Below, one piece after another: positions 53,031-63,392 of a DNA stretch of 64,000 nucleotides (position 1 is its first letter; every line of letters begins with the position of its first letter). The notes under the pieces are model-generated. The model was not told the DNA's origin, made no database searches, and saw only the letters and a program-made list of their open reading frames with translations. Source of the stretch: Tetrapyrgos nigripes (Eukaryota > Basidiomycota > Agaricomycetes > Agaricales > Campanellaceae); the NCBI GenBank assembly GCA_013368315.1, contig JAACJM010000110.1:218191-282190 (forward strand). Reading direction: 5' to 3'. Position numbers and translations under genes: made by a program.

Positions 53031-53398
53031 TGTTAAGCAGGCATGGTACGGCTTGTACACTACTAAACACAGTGGCAACTACGCTACTTACCTGGGGATA
53101 AGAGTTAGCTTGTTAGGCTTGTTAGAGGCTTGTTAGAGTGATGTGGGTTAAGTATGAAACTTGTTATTTGGAGGACTATCTACAAGTCCTTATATACCTT
53201 TTAGGAGGTACAAATACATGTAAACTAATACTAGAGTAACAATAAGATTCTATTGTACTTGATAGAACAATGCTGGTTTCGTACACTATTGTCGTACTAC
53301 ACTTATTGTCTATATAATCTTATTGTTCTATTTATAACTACTACTATTGTTCTACATAGATATCGTTGATGGCTGCAACTGAATGCGCCAATTCAACA
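53031..53398 (-). repeat. 3' LTR of the copia element
   Basis: 368 bases; in minus sense it starts TGTTGAATTGGCGC and ends CATGCCTGCTTAACA. It joins the pogo transposase exon directly. Confidence 0.95.
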
Positions 53399-53504
53399 CT
53401 CCCCCTTGCTAAGCTGCACGGTAGTGCGTGTAAGCATAGGTAGGCACTATAAGCAGCCATGGAAAGAAGGGATCCAGTGCCTCGATGTTTTTGATGCAAT
53501 TTCT

Positions 53505-55550
53505 TCAATTATAAAACTGAAGTCCTAATTGTTTCCTGAACTTCTCAAACTTTACTCGATCTAAAGATTTAGTGAGTAGATCTGCAGGGTTATTGCTTCC
53601 TTCAATGAAGAATAACTTGACTGTCTCGTCGATGACTTTTTCTCGAACAAAATGATATCGAATATCAATGTGCTTCGTTCGCTTATCCGTGACAGGGTTT
53701 GATGCAATAAAAATTGATCCTTGATTGTCACCGTAAATTGGAATAGTGTGAAGAGGATATTCGATTTCACTGAGAAGAGTCTTGAACCAGCATACTTGTC
53801 GACTGCAGTCACTAAGTGCCATGTATTCAGCTTCAGTCGAAGATAGGGCAACTGTCTTTTTTTGTCTAGACGTCCAGCTAAATGGTGCTTGGGCTAATTG
53901 TAGAAAGAAGCCAGTTTGAGATTTGCGAGTTCCAGGATCTGATCCCCAATCAGAGTCTGTATAGGCTGATAAGCCTTCTCCCCCTCGACCGTTGTACACA
54001 AGAGCATATTTTCTAGTGCCAACGAGATAACGGCAAATGTCTTTCGCCTTATTGTAGTGTTCTTGTGAGGGGTTTGCAGCAAATTGCGCAAGTTTTGTGA
54101 CAGCAAAGGAGATATCAGGACGTGTTCCTAACATTAAGTAGAGTAAGGATCTGATTATCTCCTGATAACTTTGACGAAGAGTATAATTGACAGGAGTGTC
54201 TTCTGGAAGAGGAAGAGGGTGATAATTGCCAGGTAATGGGGTAGCAGAAGCTTTCGCATTTTGCATTCCATAAGTCTCTAGGATTTTATCCAGATAAGCG
54301 CACTGGTCTAAAGAGATCTTGCTGCCTTTCCTGGTAATTCTCATCCTAAGGAATTCTTTGGCATCGCCTAGATCCCTACATTCCCATCTCTTCATAAAGT
54401 TTCCTTTGAGTCGTAAGACTAAGGTTTTGTTAGCTCCACAGAATAGAGCGTCATCCACATAGACTACGGCAATGATGATAGAATTTTCAATAAGATTATT
54501 GTTGGCGTCATAGCGTTTGTGAATGAAGATTCCGGCGTCGGAAATGATTCGTTTAAAACCAAGTTCCGCCATGGACTTATCAAGACTTTTCCACCATGCA
54601 AGTCCTGCTTGTTTGAGTCCGTAAAGAGCACGAAGAAGCCAGACGACTTTATGCTCTTGTCCTTTTACTTTAAAGGCTTCCGGTTGTTCCATATAGATTT
54701 CTTCATCGAGTAAGCCATATAAATAGGCTGATCGGACATCGACACTGGAGACGTGCCAGCCCTTAAGTGCAGCTAAAGTGAAGATTAAGCGCACAGTCTC
54801 GAATCGAACAACAGGCGAATATATTTGATCAAAGTCTATGCCTTCGACCTGTGAAAAACCTTTTGCAACGAGTCTTGCCTTTTTACGACCATCAGTTTTG
54901 ATGTCGAAGACCCATCGGTTTTTGATAACTTTCCTATCTTTAGGTCTTTCGACCAATTCATAGGTGTCGCGCTTGCGAAGAGCCTCTAGTTCTTCGCGGC
55001 AAGCAACTTTCCATTCCTCTTGCTCAGCTATAGGTAAGCAAGCAATGTCTTTGAATGTCCATTCGCGAATGTTACGAACATTCGGTTGATTCCCATCATT
55101 CTTCGAAGTAACTTTCTGAATAAGCAAGTGGGAATCGATTTCTCCAGGAGCAATTGCCTGCATAAGCAAGAAATTTATAGATACTCCCCCTTCACGGCAT
55201 GGTTCTGCCATTTCTTCTGATTCAGGGCGTGCAGAGTCATCACTCTTGGCTTGCTGCTCCCCCTGGGGTGCGCTTCCGGATGCAGAACTAGGTCCGGGAA
55301 CCTGTTGCTCTGCAGCTTGTTGACGTCGGTTTTCTCTCCGAGCGTCTCTCTCTGCTTTAGCTTTTGCTTCCGCTCTTTTATCAGCTGCGATTTGAGGTTC
55401 AAGATCGCGTTCAACTTCTACAGGGTGTTTATCTCCGTATCGTTTGGGTACAGTACCAGTACGCTCGCTTCGACGCATTGGTTCTGTTTGTGGCCGTCTT
55501 TGTCTAGGAGCTCTGGGCTTTCGAGGTGCCTGAGGAGGTGGTGTCTCCAC
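53505..55550 (-). CDS. Copia reverse transcriptase and RNase H (C-terminal polyprotein part)
   Basis: 681 codons open. After a Pro/Arg-rich linker (APRKPRAPRQRR) the RT starts at WKVACREELEALRKRDTYEL. Motifs: VFDIKTDGRKKARLVAKGFS, GWHVSSVDVRSAYLYGLLDE, LYGLKQAGLAWW, and the active site VVYVDDALF (YVDD). RNase H follows: AYTDSDWGSDPGTRKS, ALSSTEAEYMALS, and the end TKHIDIRYHFVREKV. It makes DNA from the element RNA in cytoplasmic particles. This part has no stop; it would be read as part of the polyprotein, and the Met at 55550 is only the edge of the frame. Confidence 0.93.
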   Translation of the reverse strand: METPPPQAPRKPRAPRQRRPQTEPMRRSERTGTVPKRYGDKHPVEVERDLEPQIAADKRAEAKAKAERDARRENRRQQAAEQQVPGPSSASGSAPQGEQQAKSDDSARPESEEMAEPCREGGVSINFLLMQAIAPGEIDSHLLIQKVTSKNDGNQPNVRNIREWTFKDIACLPIAEQEEWKVACREELEALRKRDTYELVERPKDRKVIKNRWVFDIKTDGRKKARLVAKGFSQVEGIDFDQIYSPVVRFETVRLIFTLAALKGWHVSSVDVRSAYLYGLLDEEIYMEQPEAFKVKGQEHKVVWLLRALYGLKQAGLAWWKSLDKSMAELGFKRIISDAGIFIHKRYDANNNLIENSIIIAVVYVDDALFCGANKTLVLRLKGNFMKRWECRDLGDAKEFLRMRITRKGSKISLDQCAYLDKILETYGMQNAKASATPLPGNYHPLPLPEDTPVNYTLRQSYQEIIRSLLYLMLGTRPDISFAVTKLAQFAANPSQEHYNKAKDICRYLVGTRKYALVYNGRGGEGLSAYTDSDWGSDPGTRKSQTGFFLQLAQAPFSWTSRQKKTVALSSTEAEYMALSDCSRQVCWFKTLLSEIEYPLHTIPIYGDNQGSIFIASNPVTDKRTKHIDIRYHFVREKVIDETVKLFFIEGSNNPADLLTKSLDRVKFEKFRKQLGLQFYN

Positions 55551-56319
55551 TTGGCGGCAGTGTTACCGTTCTTCTAGGCTCAGAGTCACTATCCGGAGAC
55601 GAAGGCGGTGGATCCTGTTCAGGTTCGTCATCACGAAGTTGATCAGGTCTCTTTATTGAAGGGATGCGAGGAGGACGATGACTAAAATCTTCATCATCAT
55701 CGTCAGGGATTGGTTGTAGTAGAGGAGTGTCATCGTTTTGCGACGACTCGATAGGAAGTTGTTTCGAACTTCGAGATTGAGTTTTACATCGAGGAAAGAA
55801 GTCTTCCTCAAACACGGCTTGCGGGGATGTAAATTCTGCATTGTTTGTACGCATGAAAAGATTTCCACGTTCTCCTGGTGCTACACCAAGATACGTCATG
55901 AGTTCTGACTTGGAAGCGAGTTTGTTCTTTCGAGTTTCCTCGGGTTTAAAGACATAAGCTCCACAGCCAAAAACTCGTAAATGATCAATACGCAGTTTTT
56001 CCTTTTCAAGCATTTCAAATGGAGTTATCCATTTGTGTCGTCGTAAGGGAGTACGTCGATAGACATACAATCCATGACGGACAGCATATTCCCACCAAGA
56101 TTCAGGTAGACATGCTAACTTCATCATTGCCAGTGACTTATCCATTAGAGTGCGTATAAAGCGTTCTGCTCGACCATTCTGTTGATGAATGTATGGTGCA
56201 CTGTTCAGGATTTTAACACCTTTTTCGAGTAACATTTCTCGGTAGGTGCCTTTGATGAATTCACCACCCATATCAGACATCCACTGTTCGACTTTCGTCT
56301 TATATTGAGTTTCTACCAT
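55504..56319 (-). CDS. Copia integrase, C-terminal part
   Basis: Continues the integrase core: MSDMGGEFIKGTYREML carries the second acidic residue, and HQQNGRAERFIRTLMDKSLAM carries the catalytic Glu. Then comes the copia-specific WWEYAVRHGLYVYRRTPL and FGCGAYVFKPEETRKNKLASK. It ends in an acidic linker (PIPDDDDEDFSHRP) before a one-base frame change (about 55530-55560) into the RT frame. Confidence 0.88.
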   Translation of the reverse strand: MVETQYKTKVEQWMSDMGGEFIKGTYREMLLEKGVKILNSAPYIHQQNGRAERFIRTLMDKSLAMMKLACLPESWWEYAVRHGLYVYRRTPLRRHKWITPFEMLEKEKLRIDHLRVFGCGAYVFKPEETRKNKLASKSELMTYLGVAPGERGNLFMRTNNAEFTSPQAVFEEDFFPRCKTQSRSSKQLPIESSQNDDTPLLQPIPDDDDEDFSHRPPRIPSIKRPDQLRDDEPEQDPPPSSPDSDSEPRRTVTLPPSGDTTSSGTSKAQSS

Positions 56320-58114
56320 CGCAAGGAACTGGCGAGTGGCAGTTCAGTGGTTGTTTTTTGTCTTTAAGAAAACGTATCCAAGCATCTGAAGTGTAATCAT
56401 CAAAGAAGACGATTATATACTTGCACTTGTGGTAGGATATCGTGGGGTATTCATGTAAATCCGTATGGATAATTTGGAAAGGACGAGTAGCACGTCGTTC
56501 GTTAGGAGGGTAAGCCTGTCTGGGAGTTTTGCCTTCAAGACAGCCTTTGCACAAAGGAAGTTCCTTAGGAATGATGAATTCAGGAGTGCCAAGGGTGTGT
56601 TGTCGGACATGTTTTAGAACATCACGAGAGGGATGTCCTATACGACGATGTAATATCTCGTAGTTGATAAGATAAATCAAAAGATTGGCTTTAGAAGCGA
56701 CAATTTTCGATTTGTGTGGAAGATAGTATAGCGTTTCTTCCGGTATACGCTTTGAGAAAGTCAAGAATGTTGTATTTCTCGAAATGGTGATATGATCGGA
56801 GTTACCGCGCATAAACATGTTGTCATTTAAAAATTGACCAACAGATAAGAGTCGTTGATTTAGATCGGGAATATAATAGACCGGATATAATTTCATAACT
56901 CTTTTACGTTGAGAGATCAGGACTGTTCCGGATGCACGAATGTTCGTGAATCCATTGGCAGTTTTCACTGGAATTGGTTTTATATAACTCAATTCAACAA
57001 AGTCATTGATGTCGAACGTAAAATGCGCTGATGCTCCAGAATCAAGTAACCATCCATCACTGAAGTGGATTTTGACAGTATTAGATCTCTTCTTCTTACA
57101 TTTCTGGCATAGTGAGAACAAAGTGCCACAGGCACATAGATATTTATTGTCACCAGGACTAGTATACAGATCATTATAAATAAAAGGGGTCGATGAACCC
57201 AGAGGAGCGGTATGTAATAAATATATACATGAAGAACCTGCTTCCATATTACGAGCTGCTGGAAAAAGCGCATCAGTACTTTTATTCATAAGATCTGAAG
57301 TGAGATCTGACCTGAGATAACCGTTGTCCATGCCAGAGACTTCAGAGTCTAAGGACCAGCCATAATTATTTGCGGCATTGACGGTAACCATGGCGGGGGT
57401 AGAAGGTCGTGGACTTGGAATCCTGTCTGACCATGTGTCCTCTACGGGTGATGTAGGAGGCTCATCCTGCTGAGCGATGGCGGAGTCGACATATACTCGA
57501 GGTCGCTGGTTTTGGATAGGCTCAGAGACATGCTCCGGAGTTCTGGCATTGAACTCGGAGTTGGAGCCCGGGATGGTAATTCCTCCGTCATTTCCATTCC
57601 TCCTAGTCCGATTGTTGCGTCTCGCTGCCAATCGAGCAGCTCGTTGTACCTTCCATCCTCGTTTTGGAGGTGAGGAGTGAGCCATTCCCATCCTGTTGAA
57701 GTCGTTCCAGGAGTTGGGCTTGCAACACGGCTGGACGGTAAGGATTGAGTGGTCATGCCACTGGGATGTGCAGGAAGTGAGCCACTTGGCCTCTCGCTGC
57801 GGATCGCAGCAATGCGTTGGGCCAGAGAAAGAGTGCCCATTGGGGCAACGGTGTTCAGTGCTGCTCGGAGTGGTTCCCCATAGATGTGTAGGGAATCCTC
57901 GGGATTCTGGAATCTCTCCCCAAGGTGAATTCCGCACTCCATCATCTCGGCAGCAGGATCTGCTGCAAGACGGTCGATAAGTGGAACAGGGGTCCGGATG
58001 TCCTGAGAAACCTTTACACCTGATTCTGTCATTGTGGAGCCAAACACACTTCCGAGTTCCGAAGTGTTCACCAGAGTGTCCTCGTTCCAACTGGCATCTT
58101 CTCCTTGAGCGCAT
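56300..58114 (-). CDS. Copia protease, GAG-pre-integrase and integrase start
   Basis: The useful part is roughly 57500-56345. An Asp protease has its active site in GWLLDSGASAHFTF. A GAG-pre-integrase zinc region follows (LHRRIGHPSRDVLKHVRQH ... LPLCKGCLEGK). The integrase start carries its first Asp in IIHTDLHEY, followed by IIVFFDDYTSDAWIRFLKDK. At about 56340-56348 the frame changes by one base (QPL to TATRQFLAMVETQ). The upstream third of this frame, above about 57520, is a shadow of the gag frame. Confidence 0.85.
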   Translation of the reverse strand: MRSRRRCQLERGHSGEHFGTRKCVWLHNDRIRCKGFSGHPDPCSTYRPSCSRSCCRDDGVRNSPWGEIPESRGFPTHLWGTTPSSTEHRCPNGHSFSGPTHCCDPQREAKWLTSCTSQWHDHSILTVQPCCKPNSWNDFNRMGMAHSSPPKRGWKVQRAARLAARRNNRTRRNGNDGGITIPGSNSEFNARTPEHVSEPIQNQRPRVYVDSAIAQQDEPPTSPVEDTWSDRIPSPRPSTPAMVTVNAANNYGWSLDSEVSGMDNGYLRSDLTSDLMNKSTDALFPAARNMEAGSSCIYLLHTAPLGSSTPFIYNDLYTSPGDNKYLCACGTLFSLCQKCKKKRSNTVKIHFSDGWLLDSGASAHFTFDINDFVELSYIKPIPVKTANGFTNIRASGTVLISQRKRVMKLYPVYYIPDLNQRLLSVGQFLNDNMFMRGNSDHITISRNTTFLTFSKRIPEETLYYLPHKSKIVASKANLLIYLINYEILHRRIGHPSRDVLKHVRQHTLGTPEFIIPKELPLCKGCLEGKTPRQAYPPNERRATRPFQIIHTDLHEYPTISYHKCKYIIVFFDDYTSDAWIRFLKDKKQPLNCHSPVPCDGRNSI

Positions 58115-58640
58115 GCCATATCGGCATCGGTCTGAGTTCCGGGATATTCACCGTTCCAACCATTCCAGTTTCCATCATCACCCCAACCATCAGAAGATGA
58201 TTTAAGGTTGTTCCAATAGATGCGTTCCGTGAGAGTGCGTTTAGGACGAGGAGTGGGGGTAAGTGAAGTGAAGGAGGAAAGATCGGGATGAGACATAACA
58301 ACATCCTCAAGAGTAGCAACAGTCTCACCAGATGGTCTAGCGCCAATGTCGCGTGCAAGATTGATAGCTCTTTTGGTACCTGTGAAGAAGGCGTCAAAAG
58401 GCTTTTCCGTTTCCATGAAGAATGGCTTATGGGAATCAACTGCAGCGGGCGTGTCGACGACGGTGACTGTGTGCATCATGGGAGACATGTCCCCATGAGC
58501 GAGATGTGCTTGGCCATGTCTTTTGGCTTGTTCGAACTTTCCAGCTCGACCTCCTCGACGGAAATGAGCTTTTCCCTTGCCCTTTCCTTTCCCTTTTCCT
58601 TTGTTATCTCCGTTAGAGCCGCTGGCTCTGTTAGCGCTGC
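57442..58640 (-). CDS. Copia gag, C-terminal and linker part
   Basis: Frame following the CAG-repeat slip at about 58640. It has a basic KGKGKGKGKGKAHFRRGGR segment in the place where copia gag usually has a CCHC knuckle, then a long Ser/Pro/Thr-rich linker. The frame yields to the protease frame near 57500. Confidence 0.65.
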
Positions 58641-59413
58641 TGCTGCTGCTGTTGGAAACTAGGGTTACCGTCCTTTCGCTTGACAGCTGAAAGACGGTTG
58701 GCATGGGCTTTCCCTGAAGGCCCCTTGAAAGCTCCTTGGCGAGATTCCCAGATATTAACAATCTCGCTTTGCAGTTCATCGAGACTTTGATTGTCGATTT
58801 GTTGGATAGACAATTGAGTATATTGGTTGATAAGATACTCATATCTGGGAGGGAGTCTCAATATGATGAACATGACGATGAGGAAATTGGCGACTTTCGT
58901 AAGGGAAGTGCCAGAGGAGTCATCAGTGGGGATACCGGCGGCACTGACCCTATCGAAGTGCATGCGAATGAGTTCGACTGCAGCACTAGGATTAGCGTCG
59001 TTAGGAATGATGATGGAGGTGGCACGTTTGAAATCCGTGTAGATTGCGGAAACACCAGGTTTCCCATAGGTCTTCTTGAGAAAGACCCAAATTGCTTTCG
59101 CAGTTGTCATTCCGAGTGTCTTCTGACGAACAGGAGGAGAAAGACGAAGTTTGATAGACCCAATGGCCTTATCGTTCTTCTCATCCCAGTCAGCCTGTTT
59201 CTTTCGAGCCGCCGTGATTGCCTCAGTTTGAGCCGCCATATCTTCAGCGGATAGAGGGGAGACGGTACTCACTTCGGCATCACTGGGGCGATCAGAGCTA
59301 AGGACCGAACTAAGTCCAGTAGCCTGGAGCCAGGTGAGAAGAATGTCGGCCCAGATGTTGAAATCAACACCGGCGAAGACAGGGACAGTGGTCATCAGGA
59401 CGTTGGAAGACAT
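58631..59413 (-). CDS. Copia gag, N-terminal part
   Basis: 260 codons starting MSSNVLMTTVPVFAG, the usual first residues of the copia polyprotein in fungi. UBN2-type gag features: GVDFNIWADILLTWLQATGL, AKAIWVFLKKTYGKPG, LPPRYEYLINQY and LQSEIVNIWESRQ. It ends in a run of Gln coded by CAG, where the frame slips to the downstream piece. It forms the particle shell. Confidence 0.88.
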   Translation of the reverse strand: MSSNVLMTTVPVFAGVDFNIWADILLTWLQATGLSSVLSSDRPSDAEVSTVSPLSAEDMAAQTEAITAARKKQADWDEKNDKAIGSIKLRLSPPVRQKTLGMTTAKAIWVFLKKTYGKPGVSAIYTDFKRATSIIIPNDANPSAAVELIRMHFDRVSAAGIPTDDSSGTSLTKVANFLIVMFIILRLPPRYEYLINQYTQLSIQQIDNQSLDELQSEIVNIWESRQGAFKGPSGKAHANRLSAVKRKDGNPSFQQQQQQR

Positions 59414-59730
59414 CTTTGATAATTTCTGGGGAAGTCAACTGTCAGCATTTATCCATATGCAGAATAAGAAGGCAGCATTAAATGCGCCATGCGAAAGTGA
59501 AAAGAGGCAGCGATAAACACGCCATGACAGTGACTACTCCCCTAGATTGTCAACAACTGCAGCTGGACATAAGTCCTGCGCTGTTGGACGTATCGTCAAG
59601 CCATTAAAGGCGACGCAGGCTGCCACAAAGGGCGCCACAGGCTGCCATGAAGGCGCCATCCAGGTAGTATGCGAAGTCTATGGTTTGCAGCCATTGAAGG
59701 CGCTCCCAAGGGCCTTTGGGGCCCATAACC

Positions 59731-60098
59731 TGTTAAGCAGGCATGGTACGGCTTGTACACTACTAAACACAGTGGCAACTACGCTACTTACCTGGGGATA
59801 AAAGATAGCTTGTTAGGCTTGTTAGAGGCTTGTTGGAGCGATGTGGGTTAAGTATGAAACTTGTTATTTGGAGGACTATCTATGAGTCCTTATATACCTT
59901 TGAGGAGGTACAAATACATGTAAACTAATACTAGAGTAACAATAAGATTCTATTGTACTTGATAGCACAATGCTGGTTTCGTACACTATTGTCGTACTAC
60001 ACTTATTGTTTATATAATCTTATTGTTCTATTTATAACTACTACTATTGTTCTATATAGATGACGTTGATGGCTGCAACTGAATGCGCCAATTCAACA
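59731..60098 (-). repeat. 5' LTR of the copia element
   Basis: 368 bases, same ends as 53031-53398. It stops 62 bases before the ATG of the gene at 60161. Confidence 0.95.
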
Positions 60099-60160
60099 AT
60101 GCTAAGTGTACACATGTCCTTCTTTGCTACTATTCAGTCTGATTGAGCATTTTTGCAGTG

Positions 60161-61743
60161 ATGAAATGGCGTGTTACCAACAACAAGGTGCAAAAAGAAA
60201 TTGAAAGGAAGTGCAAGAATGCTGAGAGACAGAGAAAGTGTCGCACAGAATTGAAGGCACAGAAGGCTGCTGAGGACCAGGAGAATAGTGATGAATCAGC
60301 TGAGGAGGACAGCAAGCCACGCAAGAAAGCCAAGACAACCTCCAAGGCATCTTCAAGTTCCAAGGCACCCGGTAATGAGTTGACGCGAATCATTGGGTAC
60401 ATCCAGGTGTGTGTATCTCCTCTGGTCTCCTTTCTTCTTGTATTGATTCCATGCAGGTTCGGAAAGATGCAGTGCTGACAACCTCAACCAAGAAAGCTTC
60501 TGTCCCGCAATTTGTCTCTCACAGCCCAATCCTCATCAACGAAGAACATGACTACAACTCATTTCTCAAGGAGCTCTCTGGTGCTTTACCCTGTCCTGTT
60601 GAGAATATTTCTCAAGGCTCTATGCTCTACCATGCCCAGGTCCCAGCAAACTCTCCTAACCTGCCTGTTGGTAATGAGACTGCGTACAAAGCAATGTTTC
60701 AAGTCTTCAAGGCCAAACATGGAAATGGTCCCTACAGTGTTTTTCTCATCATGGATCCTCCTGCAAAGCCTGCCATTGAAGATCTGGTATTTCCTGCTTT
60801 ATCTCATGTGGTACCTTGATCTCATGTCATGCCAGATTTGGGACACTGGTTCAGGCAAAAAATCCAGTTTTGATTTCACTTTGGTTGAAGCAGGACCAGA
60901 TGGCACTCCTGTCTCCTCGAGTATCAGTGCCCAGAAGGTGAGAGTTTTATTTGACTGACCGTTCACATGTGCTGATAGTTTTCAGGTATCTTTGGATGCA
61001 GCCAAAGAGCCTTTCATGCAGGAGCTTCTTGCTGAATACCCTATAGGCAACAATCCACTTTATCCTGACAAGCGCATTTACACAAACTCGGCTGGTACTT
61101 CCTGGGAGCTGGAGGACATGCGTCTCTCTGTGTGGGTGGCACATTGGGTGAGTGGTCACACTTTCATCTGAATCATGATTCTGATTATTCTCAGTCTCAC
61201 AGTTCGCCTGGCGTCAATAGGAAAACTCCACCAGTCTCCAACTGGTTCAATTTTGACCATGCTCTCAAGAAACCACAAGTGGTGACTACTATTCCTTCCT
61301 TGTCTTCTGCCATGCCCTCAGCTCCTGCCATGCCCTCCTCCACTTTATCTATGCCAGCTCTTGATACAAGAGACCGTTTCATGGACTTTGCTATGCTTGC
61401 TATGATGCAAAACATGTCGCAGGGTATGGCATATCCAAACATGCCTTTCAGTAATCATATGGCCAATGCTCCTGCACTGAACTCATCTGCTCCAGCCTCA
61501 CTGTCCAAAGCCTGTCTGGTTTCTCTGGAGGAGTTCTGTCAACACTACAATCTCATCCCCGTTGATCAGAACCATCTTGCTGATCTGGAATACAAACCCG
61601 GCAACCGCGCAATTGAGAAGTTGGAGAAGGTGGAGTGGAGTGAAGTTGGCTTCAAGGCTTTGTCCTGGGCCAATATTCTGGAGGTACATAAGAGGTTTCT
61701 GAAGGATATGAAGGCTGGAGTTTGGGATGGACCTTCTCAGTAA
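60161..61743 (+). CDS. Transposon-associated hypothetical protein, five exons
   Basis: Exons 60161-60406, 60457-60786, 60836-60937, 60986-61147, 61195-61743, all introns phase 0, joined without a stop to 462 residues. The N-terminus is basic and helical (NKVQKEIERKCKNAERQRK) with a charged Lys/Ser stretch (DESAEEDSKPRKKAKTTSK). The middle has ELTRIIGYIQ, a YNSFLKELSGALPC block and SWELEDMRLSVWVAHW. The Met/Pro-rich linker leads to a small helical domain (LEEFCQHYNLIPVDQNHLAD, WSEVGFKALSWANILEVHKRF) that looks SAM-like. Such proteins recur beside transposases in mushroom genomes; function unknown. An acceptor-like TTTTTGCAG stands at 60150-60158, so an upstream exon may have been cut off by the copia LTR. 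Confidence 0.7.
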
Positions 61744-61847
61744 GGTATACATACTTTTTGCACTGTCTCCTCATCACAGCATTGTTGTAATCTTGTATCT
61801 CTGTACCATGGTTGCACTGTTTCACTTTTATGGTCATTTGAGTTGTA

Positions 61848-63200
61848 CAGTATTGTAGAGTCACTGATAATTATCAAGTACAGTATTACATTCAAATTAT
61901 CTGTCTTCACGTACAATATATCCTGCATGTTGGAACCACGCTGTAGCCATAGCTGGAGTAACACAGGAGCATGTGTCAAGTAGAGCGAGTACTGGGTCTT
62001 GCACTTGGCAGATCATGTCACTGTGATGACACAGATAAGCTTTCCCTGGACGTCTTTGAGATTCTAGACCAGGAACCAGAACAACAAAGATTGACTTACA
62101 AGTACTGAACGACTCCTCAATTGGATTTAGATCTGGCGAGTATGGTGGCAAATAGAGAAGTAAAACTCCTGAAAAATGCGATTCAGAAAAGGGAAGATAA
62201 GAGAAGAAAAAAGAACACACCAACTGCATTACATGCATCAACAACTGTGTCCGTGTGGTGAATGTGACAATTGTCCATAACAAGGACACTGTGTTCATCA
62301 GGGAATGGCTTCATTTGCGGTAGCTAGAACTATTCAGTCAATGTATCTAAACCTCAGGAACAGTTGCGACATACCACATCTTCAGTAATAAACTCAAAAA
62401 AGTCATAGGAATCCAGAGACCCTTCAATAACCTTCAACGCAATGTAACCCTGCATGCTCATAGCAGCAACCAATGAGTACTGGTCACCATGAACAAAAGA
62501 CTGTGAACTGACTGCCTGCTGTCCCTGGAGTGCATATCCATAGCTACGACTGAGAGTACGCTCATCTTTGCTTGATTCATCAACAGTGACAAACTTGGTC
62601 CCTGTTCCAGAGAAGTCGGTTTGGACAGAATGAATATAATCTCTTCGGAGAGCTTCGTTATGTTCCTTGGCAATCTTGGACAACAACTTGCGGGAGAGAC
62701 CAGCTTGCTGGAGATTCTTGTGGAGTGCAGACTTGGATATAACAACGTCGTGATGTATTGCCAGGTACCAGACTAGCTCATCAAGATATGTAGAATTGGT
62801 GCTCCTGTTCTCATAGATCTCCTGTGCAGCAGTGAAAGCCGCCAGTCCAAGAGTCCTGGGACAGCCTCGAAGGGGCAGGGGTGGTTTGTCAACAGTTCTG
62901 AGTTCTTAAAAGATCTGGACCCATCGATATAGACTTGACTTTGATATTGCTAGCACATAACAGATGTCACCACGGTCCCAGCCAGCTTTCCAAAACCTCA
63001 CAGCACATTCCTTCAGGTCTGAACTAATCTGTCTGTTGACCATTTATTGCAGCAGCCTGAGTGAGCAACAGAGAAGACAATATGACGTGGCAGTATGTAA
63101 AAGGGAGGTCAATACTATATTTGGCAATAAAATGTGTTACAAGTATGCGTATGCTACTCTAAAAATAATTGGCAATTCCCATTATTTTCCAGAACCACTG
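61848..63200 (-). mobile_element. IS630/Tc1-type element, candidate limits
   Basis: TA at 61846-61847 is followed by CAGTATTGTAGAG, and CCACTG at 63195-63200 is followed by TA. The short CAGT ends are inverted, but similarity beyond them is weak. The transposase lies inside. Limits are tentative. Confidence 0.4.
61897..63043 (-). pseudogene. IS630-type (DDE_3) transposase, four exons, one stop
   Basis: Exons (plus) 62375-63043, 62221-62323, 62100-62168, 61897-62045 join in frame to 329 codons. N-terminal helix-turn-helix: LKECAVRFWKAGW, LAISKSSLYRWVQIF. A TAA follows (62906-62908) where relatives continue EEFGTV. Then a second unit: LDELVWYLAIHHDVVISKSALHK. The catalytic triad is present: D in FVTVDESS, D in VLVMDNCHIHH, E in SPDLNPIEESF. 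The C-terminus has KAYLCHHSDMICQVQDP and WFQHAGYI. Except for the single stop it is whole, so it decayed recently or the stop is an error. Confidence 0.85.
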
Positions 63201-63392
63201 TAATTGTTTAGTCTACAACAGTTGGTTATCTCGTAATCGAAGTAGCAGAGGAACCTTGAAGTTGAGAGGAAAAAGGGAGGACAATGATGGTGGTTGTAGA
63301 TATGTAAGTAACAGAATCTGATAGCTTTTGTTGATAGATTAAAGGAGTGTCAGATGGAGAGTATGGAATGCTGTAATAATAGGCTGTGATGA
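63201..63392. other. Short spacer
   Basis: 3' flank of the tyrosine-recombinase gene; nothing recognised. Confidence 0.4.

Larger units (their letters stand above)
53031..60098 (-). mobile_element. Ty1/copia LTR retrotransposon, 7.1 kb
   Basis: LTRs of 368 bases at both ends (about 12 differences, 96.7 percent identity by my count) enclose gag, protease, integrase, reverse transcriptase and RNase H in copia order on the minus strand. A polypurine tract (GCAAGGGGGAG, minus) adjoins the left LTR at 53399-53409. The bases after the right LTR in minus sense (GGTTATGGGCCCC) are the candidate primer site. Flanking 5-mers (CTGAC, ATGCT) do not match. Four frame changes break the polyprotein. Confidence 0.95.
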
